DNA of 64,000 nt, from assembly GCA_963835165.1 (NCBI GenBank), contig CAWIGD010000012.1:1-64000 (forward strand). Direction: 5' to 3'. The notes beneath the pieces were generated by a model, which saw only the letters and a program-made list of their open reading frames with translations, did not search any database and was not told where the DNA came from. Made by a program: the position numbers and the translations under genes. Source of the DNA: VAZQ01 sp963835165. GTDB taxonomy: Bacteria; Pseudomonadota; Alphaproteobacteria; Rhizobiales; Xanthobacteraceae. Shown piece after piece: positions 33,960 through 43,320 of this stretch; the first letter of the stretch is position 1; every line of letters begins with the position of its first letter.

Positions 33960-36213
33960 GTCGAGGGTGCGATCGGTCGTGATGAGTGCGATGCTCTTGT
34001 CGTGCGCAGCTTGGCCTGAACCGGCGTCCGCGCAAGTCACTCTGGGTGAAGTTGTCGTGACGCCTGGGGGACGGCCCGAGCCGCGCAAACGTGTGACCGG
34101 CACGGTCCAGGTCATCGGACGCGACCTCGTCGCCGCGGATTCGCCCGCGGTGACCCCGGCGCCGGCCGCCGGCGGCCGCGCGGGCGCCAACGTGGTCGGC
34201 CCGGTGCAGATCATCGAGAACTCCGAGATCGAGCGCTCGACGGCGAAATCGGTGACCGATCTGCTTGCGCAGAACGCCGTGGGCTTCATGAGCGAATGGA
34301 CGCCCGGTCAGACCTCGATCAACATCCGCGGCGCAGCCACCGATGGCCAGGGGCGCGATTTCAAGAGTCAGGTCCTGGTACTGATCAACGGTCACCGTGC
34401 CGGCACCGCCAATCTCTCCAAGATGTCGCTCGCCGACATCGACCGGATCGAGATCGTGCGCGGTCCATCCTCGGTCATCTACGGCAGCCAGAACATGGGC
34501 GGCGTGATCAACATCATCATGAAGACCGGTCGCACTGCGCCGGGCACATTCGTGGAAGGCAACGGCGGATCGTGGGGTCTCGAGCAGGGCAAGGCGCAGA
34601 ACGGCGGAGTCCACAAGGGCTTCGACTGGTATGCGGGCGCCTATGGCGGCAAGCGCGACGATTTCCACATTGGCGGCGGCGGCAGCGAGCGCAACACCGC
34701 CTGGACCCGCCGCTCGGGATCTTCGTCGCTCGGCTATCAGATCGACGAGAACAATCGGGTCGATTTCAACATTCGCACCGACGGGGTATTCGACGTCGGA
34801 TTTCGCGGCTCGAGCGCAAACATCTTTGCGTCCGACAACCGGTACAACAGTTCGTTCGACGTCAGCTTGACCGGCGGCGCTCCCGCCGAGCGGCTCAGCT
34901 GGTTTTTCCAGGCCTACGGCGTCAACGACGTCGACGATCTCAACAATCCCTCGCCCCTGAGCGCCGCCATCAACCCGCGCACGTCGCTCGATCGCAACAA
35001 GCGCAACCTCGACATCGTCGGCACGCGCTTGCAGCCTCGCGTCAATCTCTGGAGCAGCAACGAACTCCTGCTCGGGTGGGATTCCGAGCGAAACTGGCTG
35101 CGCTCGACGCGCGAGCGCGCCGGTCTCAACAACGTGATCGTGCCGCAGCTCGCGCCCACCGACAACAATCAGAACGAGAGCGTCAATGCGTTCTATCTCG
35201 AGGATGTGCAGACGCTGCTCGACGACCGGCTGACGCTGCGCGGCGGCGTGCGCAGGACTTACGGCGCGACGACGCTCGATCCCACGCCCTTCGCTCCCAC
35301 GCTGATTCCGGGAAGCAAGCAATACCAGGCGACCACCTACGCGGTCGGTACGTCTTACCAGGCTCTGAATTGGCTCACCTTCCGCGCCGGCGCCTCGTCG
35401 GGCTTTCGGGCGCCGACCGCGACCGAACTCGGCGCCAATTTCACCACGGCGTTCACCGGCAATATCACCTTCGGCAACCCGGCCCTGAGTCCGGAAACCA
35501 GCAAACAGGTCGAGGTGGGCGCAACCGTCGCATGGAATGCCATGCAGCTCGACGCCGCCCTGTTCCAGAACCGGATCCTCGACCGCATCACGAGCGCGGT
35601 TCGCAGTTCGACCAGCGCGGTGACGATCTCCGACACCATCAACAATCCGGGCGAGATCATGCTGCAAGGAATTGAACTGCAGGCGCAGATCGACATGCTC
35701 AGGTTGTTCCACATTGCCGGCGGCAACTGGCGCTGGACCACCTTCAGCAACGCCTATTACAATTTCAACATGGTCGACAGAGGTGCGCCGCCGGCCGCCG
35801 GCACGACCCGCGCGACGCGCGTCTACGAGTACGAGGCCATGGCCGGAACGCGCTTCGGCGAGTATGGAACCGGCCGGGCGTGGGGCGACTGGAATTTGGA
35901 GATCCGCGGACTCCTGCGCGGGCCGATGTGGTACAATACCGAGGAGCGGCTTCTGCTTCCTGGCCAGCTGGTCAACGTTACCGCGTACCGCAAGAGCCCG
36001 TTCTGGGTCTGGTACACGCGCTACGAGGTCGGTGTCTCCAAGGGGATCACCCTGTTCGCGGCGGTCAACAACATCTTCGACATCAATCAGAACCCGATCT
36101 TCATCGCGCTCGACCAAACCCCTTGCATCGCGAATCCCGTCTTCCAGAATGGCGCATGCGGCAATTCGATGCCCGGACGCGAGTTCGTCGTCGGAATGCA
36201 AGGACGGTGGTGA
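33952..36213 (+). CDS. TonB-dependent outer-membrane receptor (BtuB-type)
   Basis: A 753-residue TonB-dependent receptor. A signal peptide (SVVMSAMLLSCAAWPEPASAQ) precedes a TonB-box-like stretch, VTLGEVVVTPGG. The plug domain (about 75-200) holds TSINIRGAATDGQGRDFKSQ and VEIVRGPSSV-like residues (IEIVRGPSSVIYGSQNMGGV), followed by a 22-strand barrel ending in an aromatic residue (GMQGRW). The GTG start follows GAGGGGG. Its gene overlaps both neighbours. The riboswitch and BtuFCD context make cobalamin or another corrinoid the likely ligand. The proline-rich insert after the TonB box is unusual. Confidence 0.9.
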   Translation: MNRSRVRSVVMSAMLLSCAAWPEPASAQVTLGEVVVTPGGRPEPRKRVTGTVQVIGRDLVAADSPAVTPAPAAGGRAGANVVGPVQIIENSEIERSTAKSVTDLLAQNAVGFMSEWTPGQTSINIRGAATDGQGRDFKSQVLVLINGHRAGTANLSKMSLADIDRIEIVRGPSSVIYGSQNMGGVINIIMKTGRTAPGTFVEGNGGSWGLEQGKAQNGGVHKGFDWYAGAYGGKRDDFHIGGGGSERNTAWTRRSGSSSLGYQIDENNRVDFNIRTDGVFDVGFRGSSANIFASDNRYNSSFDVSLTGGAPAERLSWFFQAYGVNDVDDLNNPSPLSAAINPRTSLDRNKRNLDIVGTRLQPRVNLWSSNELLLGWDSERNWLRSTRERAGLNNVIVPQLAPTDNNQNESVNAFYLEDVQTLLDDRLTLRGGVRRTYGATTLDPTPFAPTLIPGSKQYQATTYAVGTSYQALNWLTFRAGASSGFRAPTATELGANFTTAFTGNITFGNPALSPETSKQVEVGATVAWNAMQLDAALFQNRILDRITSAVRSSTSAVTISDTINNPGEIMLQGIELQAQIDMLRLFHIAGGNWRWTTFSNAYYNFNMVDRGAPPAAGTTRATRVYEYEAMAGTRFGEYGTGRAWGDWNLEIRGLLRGPMWYNTEERLLLPGQLVNVTAYRKSPFWVWYTRYEVGVSKGITLFAAVNNIFDINQNPIFIALDQTPCIANPVFQNGACGNSMPGREFVVGMQGRW

Positions 36214-37109
36214 TGCGGGTCTGCTTTCGAGCGATTTTGGCGGCGGCGTGCGCTCTGGTGCCGGTCGTCACCGCCGCCGGCGATCCGATCACCTTGCGCG
36301 ACGGGCTCGATCGCGTTGTCACGCTGCCCGCACCGCCGCAGCGGATCGTGACAATCTTCGCGTCCAATACGGAAATGGTCGCGGCTTTGGGCCTCGCCGA
36401 TCGCATCGTCGGGATCGAGGCTTATACCCGCTATCCTCCCGAGGTGGTGAGCAAGCCGCTGGTCGGCGGCCGACTCGGCTTTTCGGTGGATGCCGTGGTG
36501 GGATTGCGGCCCGATCTCGTCGTCGTCACGCCGGCCCGACAGGCCGTCAATCAACTCCTCGATCCGATGGAGCGGCTGGGAGTGCCGGTCCTGGTTCTGC
36601 TGCAGCGAAACGTACCGGAAATCTTCGCCAACATCCGCCTGTTGGGGCGAGCGGCCGGCGTGCCGGACTGGGGCGAGGCCTTGGCCGGCCGGCTCGAAGC
36701 TCGTCTTGCCGGCATCACGCGGCGCGTGCAGGATCGCAAACCGCCGCGCGCCCTTATGATCACGGGCCGGCTTGGAAACGGTCTTTTGCTCATGGCGCGT
36801 CCGGGAACCTATACCGGCGATGCGCTCGAGCTTGCGGGCGGGCGCTTCGCGCTTGCAGGCCGCGGCGCGATTGCCCAGGTGTCGCCCGAGGCGATCCTGG
36901 ATGCCGATCCCGATGTGCTGCTCTATGCCGGCTCCGCGACGGACCGCGATGAACTGATCAGACGGCCGGGCTGGAGCGAGATGCGGGCGGTCAAGACGCA
37001 GCGCACCTATACGGTCAGCCGCGCCGAGCTTCTGATTCCGGGACCGCGCGTCGTCGATGGCATTGAGCACCTTGCGGCGCTGTTGCATCCGGTGGCTGCG
37101 GTGCAATGA
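36213..37109 (+). CDS. btuF: Periplasmic corrinoid-binding protein (BtuF-type)
   Basis: A 298-residue class III (helical-backbone) binding protein. Signal peptide CFRAILAAACALVPVVTAAG is followed by RIVTIFASNTEMVAALGLADRIVGIE, the usual N-lobe start, and PDLVVVTPAR. It would deliver the corrinoid to the BtuC/BtuD importer. The ATG overlaps the TGA of the receptor gene, and the end overlaps the permease gene by ATGA. The assignment to cobalamin rather than a siderophore rests on the riboswitch. Confidence 0.85.
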   Translation: MRVCFRAILAAACALVPVVTAAGDPITLRDGLDRVVTLPAPPQRIVTIFASNTEMVAALGLADRIVGIEAYTRYPPEVVSKPLVGGRLGFSVDAVVGLRPDLVVVTPARQAVNQLLDPMERLGVPVLVLLQRNVPEIFANIRLLGRAAGVPDWGEALAGRLEARLAGITRRVQDRKPPRALMITGRLGNGLLLMARPGTYTGDALELAGGRFALAGRGAIAQVSPEAILDADPDVLLYAGSATDRDELIRRPGWSEMRAVKTQRTYTVSRAELLIPGPRVVDGIEHLAALLHPVAAVQ

Positions 37110-38086
37110 AGGTCTGGCTCGGTTTGGGGTTTGGCCTTGCCGGCGCAGCCGTGGTGGCCGCGTGCGCCGGACACGAATGGGCAAGCCCGATCGATCTTGC
37201 GCGCGCACTCGCCGGCGAGGGCAGCCTGCGAAGCCGCCTGCTGGTGGAATGGCGGATGCCGCGAGTGCTCGCCGCGGCTCTCGTTGGTGTTCTGCTCGGA
37301 CTCGGAGGCGCGGTTTTCCAGGGCGTATTTCGCAATCCGTTGGCGGAGCCCTATCTGCTCGGGTCGGCCGGCGGAGCGGCGCTGGGCGCGACGGTCGCGC
37401 TGCTCGTCCCGCTCGGACTGCCGCAGTCGCTGCTCCTTCCCGTGTTGGCGTTTGCCGGTGCATGGGGCGCGACCGTCCTGGTCATCGGCGTCTCCCGGGT
37501 TGCCGGCGCGGTCGATGCCGCCGGGATGTTGCTCGCAGGCGTCGCCGTCGCCGCGGTGCTGGGAGCGCTGCGATCATTCACCATGCTGGCGCTGTCGGAC
37601 GAGACCGTGAGCCTGCAGATCGTGCTGAGCTGGGTTCTCGGGGGCGTGCAGACACCCACATGGCCCATACTCGGGCTTCTCGCCATCTTGTCGGCCGCGT
37701 GTCTTGGTCTGACGCTGCTGTTTGCGCGCGGGCTCGACATGATCGGGCTCGGTGAAGTCATGGCAACCGCGTTCGGTCTCAATGTCAATCGCTTCGTCGC
37801 GCTCGCAGTGCTCGCGGGCTCCGTCGTCGTGGCGGCCGCGGTCGCCTTCGGCGGCCTGGTCGCGTTCGTGGGCCTTGCCGCGCCACATATCGCGCGCTGG
37901 CTGGTCGGGCCGATGCACCGTCCACTGCTGCCGGCTTCCGCGCTGGTCGGGGCTTCGATCGTCGTCATCGCGGACGCGATCGCGCGGGCGGCGCTGCCGC
38001 CCTCCGAAATTCCCCTGGGGTTGGTGACGGCGATCGCGGGAGGACCCTTCTTCGTTCTACTTCTCGCCCACAAGCTGCGCACATGA
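37106..38086 (+). CDS. btuC: FecCD/BtuC-family ABC permease
   Basis: A 326-residue inner-membrane permease with about 10 helices. It has the family signatures RMPRVLAAALVGVLLGLGGAV, FRNPLAEPYLLGSAGGAALGA, and the late GGLVAFVGLAAPHIARWLVG that forms the coupling region. It forms the corrinoid channel with the ATPase encoded next. ATGA overlaps link it to both neighbours. Confidence 0.9.
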   Translation: MKVWLGLGFGLAGAAVVAACAGHEWASPIDLARALAGEGSLRSRLLVEWRMPRVLAAALVGVLLGLGGAVFQGVFRNPLAEPYLLGSAGGAALGATVALLVPLGLPQSLLLPVLAFAGAWGATVLVIGVSRVAGAVDAAGMLLAGVAVAAVLGALRSFTMLALSDETVSLQIVLSWVLGGVQTPTWPILGLLAILSAACLGLTLLFARGLDMIGLGEVMATAFGLNVNRFVALAVLAGSVVVAAAVAFGGLVAFVGLAAPHIARWLVGPMHRPLLPASALVGASIVVIADAIARAALPPSEIPLGLVTAIAGGPFFVLLLAHKLRT

Positions 38087-38823
38087 CCACCATCTCGGCC
38101 GATGGGCTGTTTCTCAGGCGGGGCGGCGCGACCCTGCTGGCGGGGCTCTCGCTCTCGCTCGGGCCGGCCAGTTCGGTCGCCGTCATCGGTCCCAATGGCG
38201 CGGGCAAATCGATGCTGCTGAAGGCACTTGCCGGCATCGAGACGCCGACGGCAGGCCGGGTTCGTGTCGGCGATCGCGACTTGGCGCATCTTTCGAGTGC
38301 AGCCCGCGTCCGTCAAATCGGTTACCTGCCGCAGCACTTCGAGCCACATTGGGATCTCAGGGTCGCCGATCTGGTGCGGCTCGGCGCCGAACGCCTGGGG
38401 GAAGAGTCCCGCGCGGCGGAGGAGGGGGCGATCGCCCGATTCGACCTGGGTACCCTCCGCGCGCGCCGTTGGTCGACATTGTCAGGCGGGGAACGTGCGC
38501 GGGTGCTGCTCGCCATGGTGCTCGCGGTGGATCCGCCGGCCTTGCTTGCGGACGAACCGGCTGCAAGCCTCGACATCAGGCACCGGATCGATGTGGTACA
38601 GGCTTTGGTGGCGCGCGCGACCGATCGGCTCTCGGTCGTCGTCATGCACGATCTCGACCTCACCTTCCGCTTTTTCGACAACGTCATTGTCATGGACGCG
38701 GGACGAATCGTCGCGCACGGGCGCGCGCAGGACATATTCGATGACGAGCGGCTCGATGCGGCGTTCGGCGTGAGGTTCGAGCGGCTGATGACGACGCGCG
38801 ACCGTCTCCTGCGGCCGATGTGA
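38083..38823 (+). CDS. btuD: ABC transporter ATPase (BtuD-type)
   Basis: A 246-residue ATPase. Walker A is GPNGAGKSM near residue 37, the Q-loop YLPQHF, the signature LSGGERARV, Walker B ALLADEPAASLD and the H-loop VVMHDLD. It powers the corrinoid importer. It is the last gene of the riboswitch-led operon and overlaps the permease gene by ATGA. No clear terminator is seen after it. Confidence 0.9.
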   Translation: MTTISADGLFLRRGGATLLAGLSLSLGPASSVAVIGPNGAGKSMLLKALAGIETPTAGRVRVGDRDLAHLSSAARVRQIGYLPQHFEPHWDLRVADLVRLGAERLGEESRAAEEGAIARFDLGTLRARRWSTLSGGERARVLLAMVLAVDPPALLADEPAASLDIRHRIDVVQALVARATDRLSVVVMHDLDLTFRFFDNVIVMDAGRIVAHGRAQDIFDDERLDAAFGVRFERLMTTRDRLLRPM

Positions 38824-39129
38824 TCTGCCGCCGGTTCAGGTTCCCGAAAGGCGCGCAATACGTGATCTTGCAATGGCTTGGTGAAATAAGAGTTTACGGT
38901 GCGATCGTACGTCTTCATCAAGTCTCGACCGGCGGGCCGGGCATCAGCTTCACCCTTCCAAGGCGTGCAATCTTCTCCTCACTCGCGCGTGAGCCCGGGT
39001 GCCGCTTCGTCTGGAATTCTTTGAAGTCTCTCTGGAGATTACTTTTGGTATGGGTATAAATCCGCTGCTGGCCGACCCAGCGGTTAGCCAGCGGAGGCGA
39101 AGCATTCGCCTTGCAAACGGGGGAAGCTC
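38824..39129. other. Intergenic region, nothing identified
   Basis: 306 bp between the ABC ATPase gene and the winged-helix regulator. It is slightly AT-richer near 39040-39060, which may hold the promoter of the regulator. No gene or terminator is supported. Confidence 0.4.
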
Positions 39130-40731
39130 TTGGACTTCCGCTTCGCTGATTTCGAGATCGACATTGCGCGGCGGGAGTTGCGGCGCGGCGGCGCCGTTGT
39201 TCATATCGAGCCGCAGGTGTTCGACTTGCTCGTGCATCTGATCCGCAACCGCGACCGGATCGTGAGCAAGGACGAACTGATCGAGGTGATCTGGCAGGGG
39301 CGCATCGTCTCCGAGGCGGCGCTCAGTTCCCGAATCAGTGCGGCGCGCCGCGTCCTCGGCGACAGCGGCAACGACCAGACCCTGATTCGTACAATGTACA
39401 AGCGGGGATTTCGCTTCGTGGGCGACCTGGGCGACGGTGTGCCCGAGCGGGTCGTCGCGGGCGATCAGGACCGTTCGGCGGCGCCCGCCGATGATGCGGT
39501 CAAACTCGTGCCGCCCGCCGAACCGCTGCCGCTTCCTGACAAGCCTTCGATCGCGGTCCTGCCCTTCCAGAATATGAGTCGCGATCCCGAACAGGAGTAC
39601 TTCGCGGACGGTCTCACCGAGGACATCATCACGGGTCTGTCCCGGCAGCGATGGTTCTTCGTCATCGCCCGCAACTCCTCGTTCACATACAAGGGCGAGG
39701 CCGTTGACGTGCGGAACGTGGCCGCCCAGCTCGGCGTGCGATACGTGCTGGAGGGCAGTGTACGCAAGGCGGACAATCGCGTTCGCGTTACCGGCCAATT
39801 GATCGACGCCGCCAACGGCAATCATTTGTGGGCGGAAAGGTACGATCGCGAATTGGCCGATATATTTGCCCTTCAGGACGACATCACCAGCCGCGTCATC
39901 GACTCGGTAGCACCGCAGATACTCGTGGCCGAGGCGGCGCGCGTTCAAAGGAAGCCACCGCAGAGCATCGACGCATGGGATTTGGTCATGCAGGCGGTGC
40001 CGCATATGTGGCGCATGAGCACGCAGGAGCATGGACGGGCGCAGGAACTGCTGCAGCGGGCCATTGCACTCGATGCCAACTACGCCCATGCGCACGCGTT
40101 GTTGGGATGGATCTACGTGACCATGTTCAATTTGGACACGCGCAGGCCGATCGGTGAATTCACCGACAAGGCGCTCGCTGCGGGCTCCATGGCCGTCACG
40201 CTCGATGACGACGACCCCTGGGGCCACCTCGTGGTCGGACTAGGTCACGCGCGCCGGCGGCGTACCGAACTTGCTCTCAGGCATCTCTCGAAATCGGTGG
40301 AACTGAATCCCAGCTTTGCGCTGGGCCATGCGGGACTCGGATACGCCTTGGCTTGCGGCGGTCAACCCGAACGCGGGCTGCAGGCGCTGGAGCAAGCGCA
40401 CAGGTTAAGCCCGCGCGATCCGTTCCTGACAATCTACGCGCCGGTGGTGCGCTACATGGCCCTGTTCGCCCTCGGCCGATACGAAGAGACAATCGAAGTA
40501 TGCCGCTCTACGGCGGAGATGTATCCGCATCATGCCGGTGCTTGGCGATTGATGACGGTGTCTCTGGGATTGCTCGGGAGGATCGACGAGGCGGAGGAGG
40601 CGCTCGCCCACACGCTCACGCTGCAACCCGATCTGTCCGGTGCGCACGTTGCGAACGATACGGTATTCGCGAACCCCGCGGATCGCTCCCGCTTTCTCGA
40701 GGGGCTTCGGAAAGCCGGGTTGAAGGCCTAG
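39130..40731 (+). CDS. Winged-helix/TPR regulator (CadC-like N-terminus)
   Basis: 533 residues. An OmpR-type winged helix (about 1-100: FRFADFEIDIARRELRRGG, WQGRIVSEAALSSRISAARR, MYKRGFRFVG) is joined to a central domain beginning SIAVLPFQNMSRDPEQEYFADG, and then to several tetratricopeptide repeats up to the end. The family is frequent in Bradyrhizobium-like genomes, often with adenylate cyclase-related central domains. No transmembrane helix is present, so it is cytoplasmic. The start is TTG with GGGGGAAG before it. Targets are unknown. Confidence 0.88.
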   Translation: MDFRFADFEIDIARRELRRGGAVVHIEPQVFDLLVHLIRNRDRIVSKDELIEVIWQGRIVSEAALSSRISAARRVLGDSGNDQTLIRTMYKRGFRFVGDLGDGVPERVVAGDQDRSAAPADDAVKLVPPAEPLPLPDKPSIAVLPFQNMSRDPEQEYFADGLTEDIITGLSRQRWFFVIARNSSFTYKGEAVDVRNVAAQLGVRYVLEGSVRKADNRVRVTGQLIDAANGNHLWAERYDRELADIFALQDDITSRVIDSVAPQILVAEAARVQRKPPQSIDAWDLVMQAVPHMWRMSTQEHGRAQELLQRAIALDANYAHAHALLGWIYVTMFNLDTRRPIGEFTDKALAAGSMAVTLDDDDPWGHLVVGLGHARRRRTELALRHLSKSVELNPSFALGHAGLGYALACGGQPERGLQALEQAHRLSPRDPFLTIYAPVVRYMALFALGRYEETIEVCRSTAEMYPHHAGAWRLMTVSLGLLGRIDEAEEALAHTLTLQPDLSGAHVANDTVFANPADRSRFLEGLRKAGLKA

Positions 40732-40744
40732 CGTCGATCCCGCG

Positions 40745-41806
40745 TCAGCTGCCGACCGCCGCCGGCGCCGCGAGGAAATTGCGCGTGGCGTACCAGAGCA
40801 GGTGCCGGTTGTTGCTGTAGCCCGGACTATGCGCGGTGTGCGGCAGGATCACGAACTGGCGGTCCCCGTTCGGCAGTTGCTGGAAGAAGTCGACGAGGTC
40901 CTCCGTCGTCGAGTTGCCGTCATGGATGCCGCGGATCATGAGCACCGGCGACAGCACCTTCTTCGGATCGACCAGCGGAAGATTGGCGGCCATGTCGAGA
41001 TAGGTCCCGGTCGGCACCTGATCTCCGAACTTGAGTTCCATGGCCGCGATGGCCTCGGGCACCGCCGGATCGTAGCTCGAGGCATGGCCGTCGCGGGTAA
41101 AGATCGAGTGGATCATGGCGGCGTCGCGCTTGCGGCGATTGCTGCTGCGGTAGGCCTCGACCTGGCGCGCGCGATTGCCGATCTCCGGCGCGCCGGTGCC
41201 CTTGTAGGTGAAGGCGACCAGCACCAGCCGGTCCACCCGCGCGGGCTCGACCTGCGCGAAGGCGGCGGCGCGAATGGCGCCGGACGAGGTGCCGTAGAAA
41301 TGCATCCTGGGCTGGCCGGTCTCCTGCGCCACCACCGGGATGGCGGCCTTGAGGTCCTCGACGCTGCTGGCGATGTCGGAATTGTTTCCCGAACTGCCCG
41401 AGTAACCGTAGCCGTCGTGGTCCATGGTCCACACGTCATAGCCGTAGCGCGCAAATACGTTCATGAAGGAGTATTCGCCCTTGCCCGCCACGGTGAGGTC
41501 GTAGGACGAGCGGGCGGAATTCGAGGAGCCGTGCACCAGGAACAGCAGCGGGAGCGGCCGCTCGCCCTGCTTCGGCGCGCCGACCCGCTTGCGCCAGAGA
41601 TTGAGCGAAACGTTACCCTTCTTGGCCCAGTATTCGGCGCTCCAGATCGGCCCATCCTCGGCCGGCGCGACGCCCGCGCCGGTCGTCTGCGCCTGCGCAG
41701 CGGACGCAAGACCGGACACCAGCCCGGCACCGACGCCGAGGCCCGCCCCCTTGAGGACGGTGCGGCGTGCGAGCGCGTGATCGGGTGGAAGCGAGTCCTG
41801 GGTCAT
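40745..41806 (-). CDS. Tat-exported alpha/beta hydrolase
   Basis: A 353-residue alpha/beta hydrolase with a twin-arginine signal (LARRTVLKGAGLGVGAGLVS). The core shows LLFLVHGSSNSARSSYDLT (oxyanion HG), WTMDHDGYGYSG, the nucleophile in FYGTSSGAIRAAAF, an acid in LMIRGIHDGN, and the histidine in ILPHTAHSPG. TTGGAGA precedes the ATG at 41806. It should act in the periplasm on an ester or similar substrate. It converges with the regulator gene. Confidence 0.85.
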   Translation of the reverse strand: MTQDSLPPDHALARRTVLKGAGLGVGAGLVSGLASAAQAQTTGAGVAPAEDGPIWSAEYWAKKGNVSLNLWRKRVGAPKQGERPLPLLFLVHGSSNSARSSYDLTVAGKGEYSFMNVFARYGYDVWTMDHDGYGYSGSSGNNSDIASSVEDLKAAIPVVAQETGQPRMHFYGTSSGAIRAAAFAQVEPARVDRLVLVAFTYKGTGAPEIGNRARQVEAYRSSNRRKRDAAMIHSIFTRDGHASSYDPAVPEAIAAMELKFGDQVPTGTYLDMAANLPLVDPKKVLSPVLMIRGIHDGNSTTEDLVDFFQQLPNGDRQFVILPHTAHSPGYSNNRHLLWYATRNFLAAPAAVGS

Positions 41807-42121
41807 GGCGTTCTCCAATTTGCGGCCGGGCGTGGTGCCATTTGAAGGGCGCCGGGAGTGCACCCTGCCGGTTTCGAGCCGGTAGATGGCTGGAAATCGG
41901 CCAAGATCCTACCAGATCGCCAGGGCCGCGGGCAGGTGGGGCTTGGCGGCAATGGCCCGGGCGAGCCAGCGAACCTGTCGCAGCGCCAGCCCTCGCGTGC
42001 CCCCGCGAGTTTTGCTAGTCGTTGCCATGATCGGTTCGGAACGGTTATTGCGACGCCGGGATTGGACATCGGCCGTCGCCACGACGATATGTGGGTGGAT
42101 GCGGAAATTCCCGGAAATCGC
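41807..42121. other. Intergenic region, nothing identified
   Basis: About 315 bp between the divergent hydrolase and flippase-like genes. A reading frame of the flippase-like gene extends back through it, but no ribosome site or family sequence supports a longer start. Confidence 0.4.
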
Positions 42122-43225
42122 GTGACAGACCGACCGATGCAGCCCAGACCAGAGGACCGCGAGCGCACCGTGTTCGACGCGCTGCATCGGGCGGCGTTAT
42201 TCTGCGATAAGAAGATCGGTTGGAACCGGCTGGGCGTGGTCCTCAGCGCCGCCATCATCGCGATTGCAGCGATGGTGCTCTATCGCATCCTGCGTACCAT
42301 CAATGCCAGCGAGGTCATGGAAGCCGTGGTGACCACGGATTGGCACGACATCGCGCTCGCTGCCCTCTTCGTCGCCGGCGGCTACTTCACCCTGACCTTC
42401 TATGATCTGTTCGCGCTGCGCACCATCGGGCGGACCGACGTGCCGTACTGGGGGGCCGCGCTTGCCGGTTTCACCAGCTATTCGGTCGGCCACAATGTGG
42501 GCGCAAGCGTCTTGACCGGCGGGGCGGTCCGCTACCGCGTCTATTCGGCCTGGGGCCTCACTGCCATCGAGGTCGCAAAAATCTGCTTCGTAGCCGGACT
42601 GACCTTCTGGCTTGGCAATGCCACCGTGCTCGGATTGGGCATCGCCTATGCGCCGCTCGCCGCCAGCGCCATCGACCAGTTGCCCGCCTGGCTCAACCGG
42701 GTGGGCGCGTTGCTCATCCTGCTCGTGCTGGCGCTCTATGTCGCCTGGGTATGGCGGCGGCCGCGCATCGTCGGGCGGGAGGGGTGGAGCGTCGCCTTGC
42801 CCGACGGGCCCCTGACGCTGCTGCAGATCGGGATCGGCATCGTCGATCTCGGCTTCTGTGCGCTCGCCATGTACATGCTGGTGCCGGAAGAGCCCAATAT
42901 CGGCTTTGTCACACTGGCCGTGATCTTCGTCTCCGCCACGCTGCTCGGCTTTGCGAGCCACGCGCCGGGGGGCATCGGGGTGTTCGACGCCGCCATGCTG
43001 GTGGCGCTGTGGCAGTTCGACAAGGAAGACGTGCTCGCCGGCCTGCTGCTGTTCCGGCTGCTCTATTACATCGTCCCGTTCGCGCTTTCGCTCTTGATCC
43101 TCGGCGGCCGGGAACTGGTGCTGGCGCTGCGGGGGGCACGGCCGCCGCCGATCCAGCCGCTGCCCTCGCTGGCGCCGACCGATGTGGCCACCGGACCGCG
43201 CGAGGAGAAGGGCGAACCTCGCTGA
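42122..43225 (+). CDS. LPG-synthase/flippase-like membrane protein, copy 1
   Basis: About 367 residues with eight or nine membrane helices, resembling the flippase half of MprF (lysylphosphatidylglycerol synthase TM region, UPF0104). Signature segments are TLTFYDLFALRTIGR, FTSYSVGHNVGASVLTGGAV, YSAWGLTAIEVAKI and GFASHAPGGIGVFDAAML. No aminoacyltransferase domain is attached, so it may move a lipid across the inner membrane. The start is uncertain: GTG 42122 and ATG 42137 are both possible. A close paralogue lies at 49650-50651, on the other side of the lipid gene cluster. Confidence 0.8.
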   Translation: MTDRPMQPRPEDRERTVFDALHRAALFCDKKIGWNRLGVVLSAAIIAIAAMVLYRILRTINASEVMEAVVTTDWHDIALAALFVAGGYFTLTFYDLFALRTIGRTDVPYWGAALAGFTSYSVGHNVGASVLTGGAVRYRVYSAWGLTAIEVAKICFVAGLTFWLGNATVLGLGIAYAPLAASAIDQLPAWLNRVGALLILLVLALYVAWVWRRPRIVGREGWSVALPDGPLTLLQIGIGIVDLGFCALAMYMLVPEEPNIGFVTLAVIFVSATLLGFASHAPGGIGVFDAAMLVALWQFDKEDVLAGLLLFRLLYYIVPFALSLLILGGRELVLALRGARPPPIQPLPSLAPTDVATGPREEKGEPR

Positions 43226-43258
43226 CCGGACCTGCGGCGTGATCAGGCGGGAGCCCGT

Positions 43259-43276
43259 CCGTCATGTCCCTGCAAT
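43259..43276 (+). promoter_or_regulatory. Candidate Pho box
   Basis: CCGTCAT-GTCC-CTGCAAT has the two 7-mer half-sites and the exact 4-nt spacing of the PhoB box CTGTCAT-N4-CTGTCAT (6/7 and 5/7 matches). It lies 45 nt before the PlcP-like gene, a known kind of Pho-regulon target. Confidence 0.5.
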
Positions 43277-43320
43277 AGAAATCAGCGATAAGCGCGCCGT
43301 GGCCGCGCGCAGGAACACGG

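Noticed and set aside
32866..36201. An 1111-codon open frame on the minus strand across the riboswitch, methyltransferase and TonB receptor
   Set aside because: Low-complexity antisense shadow; the plus strand carries a riboswitch and two recognisable proteins.
38820..39059. A 79-codon plus-strand frame after the ABC ATPase gene
   Set aside because: Overlaps the ATPase stop, has no ribosome site and has no family resemblance.
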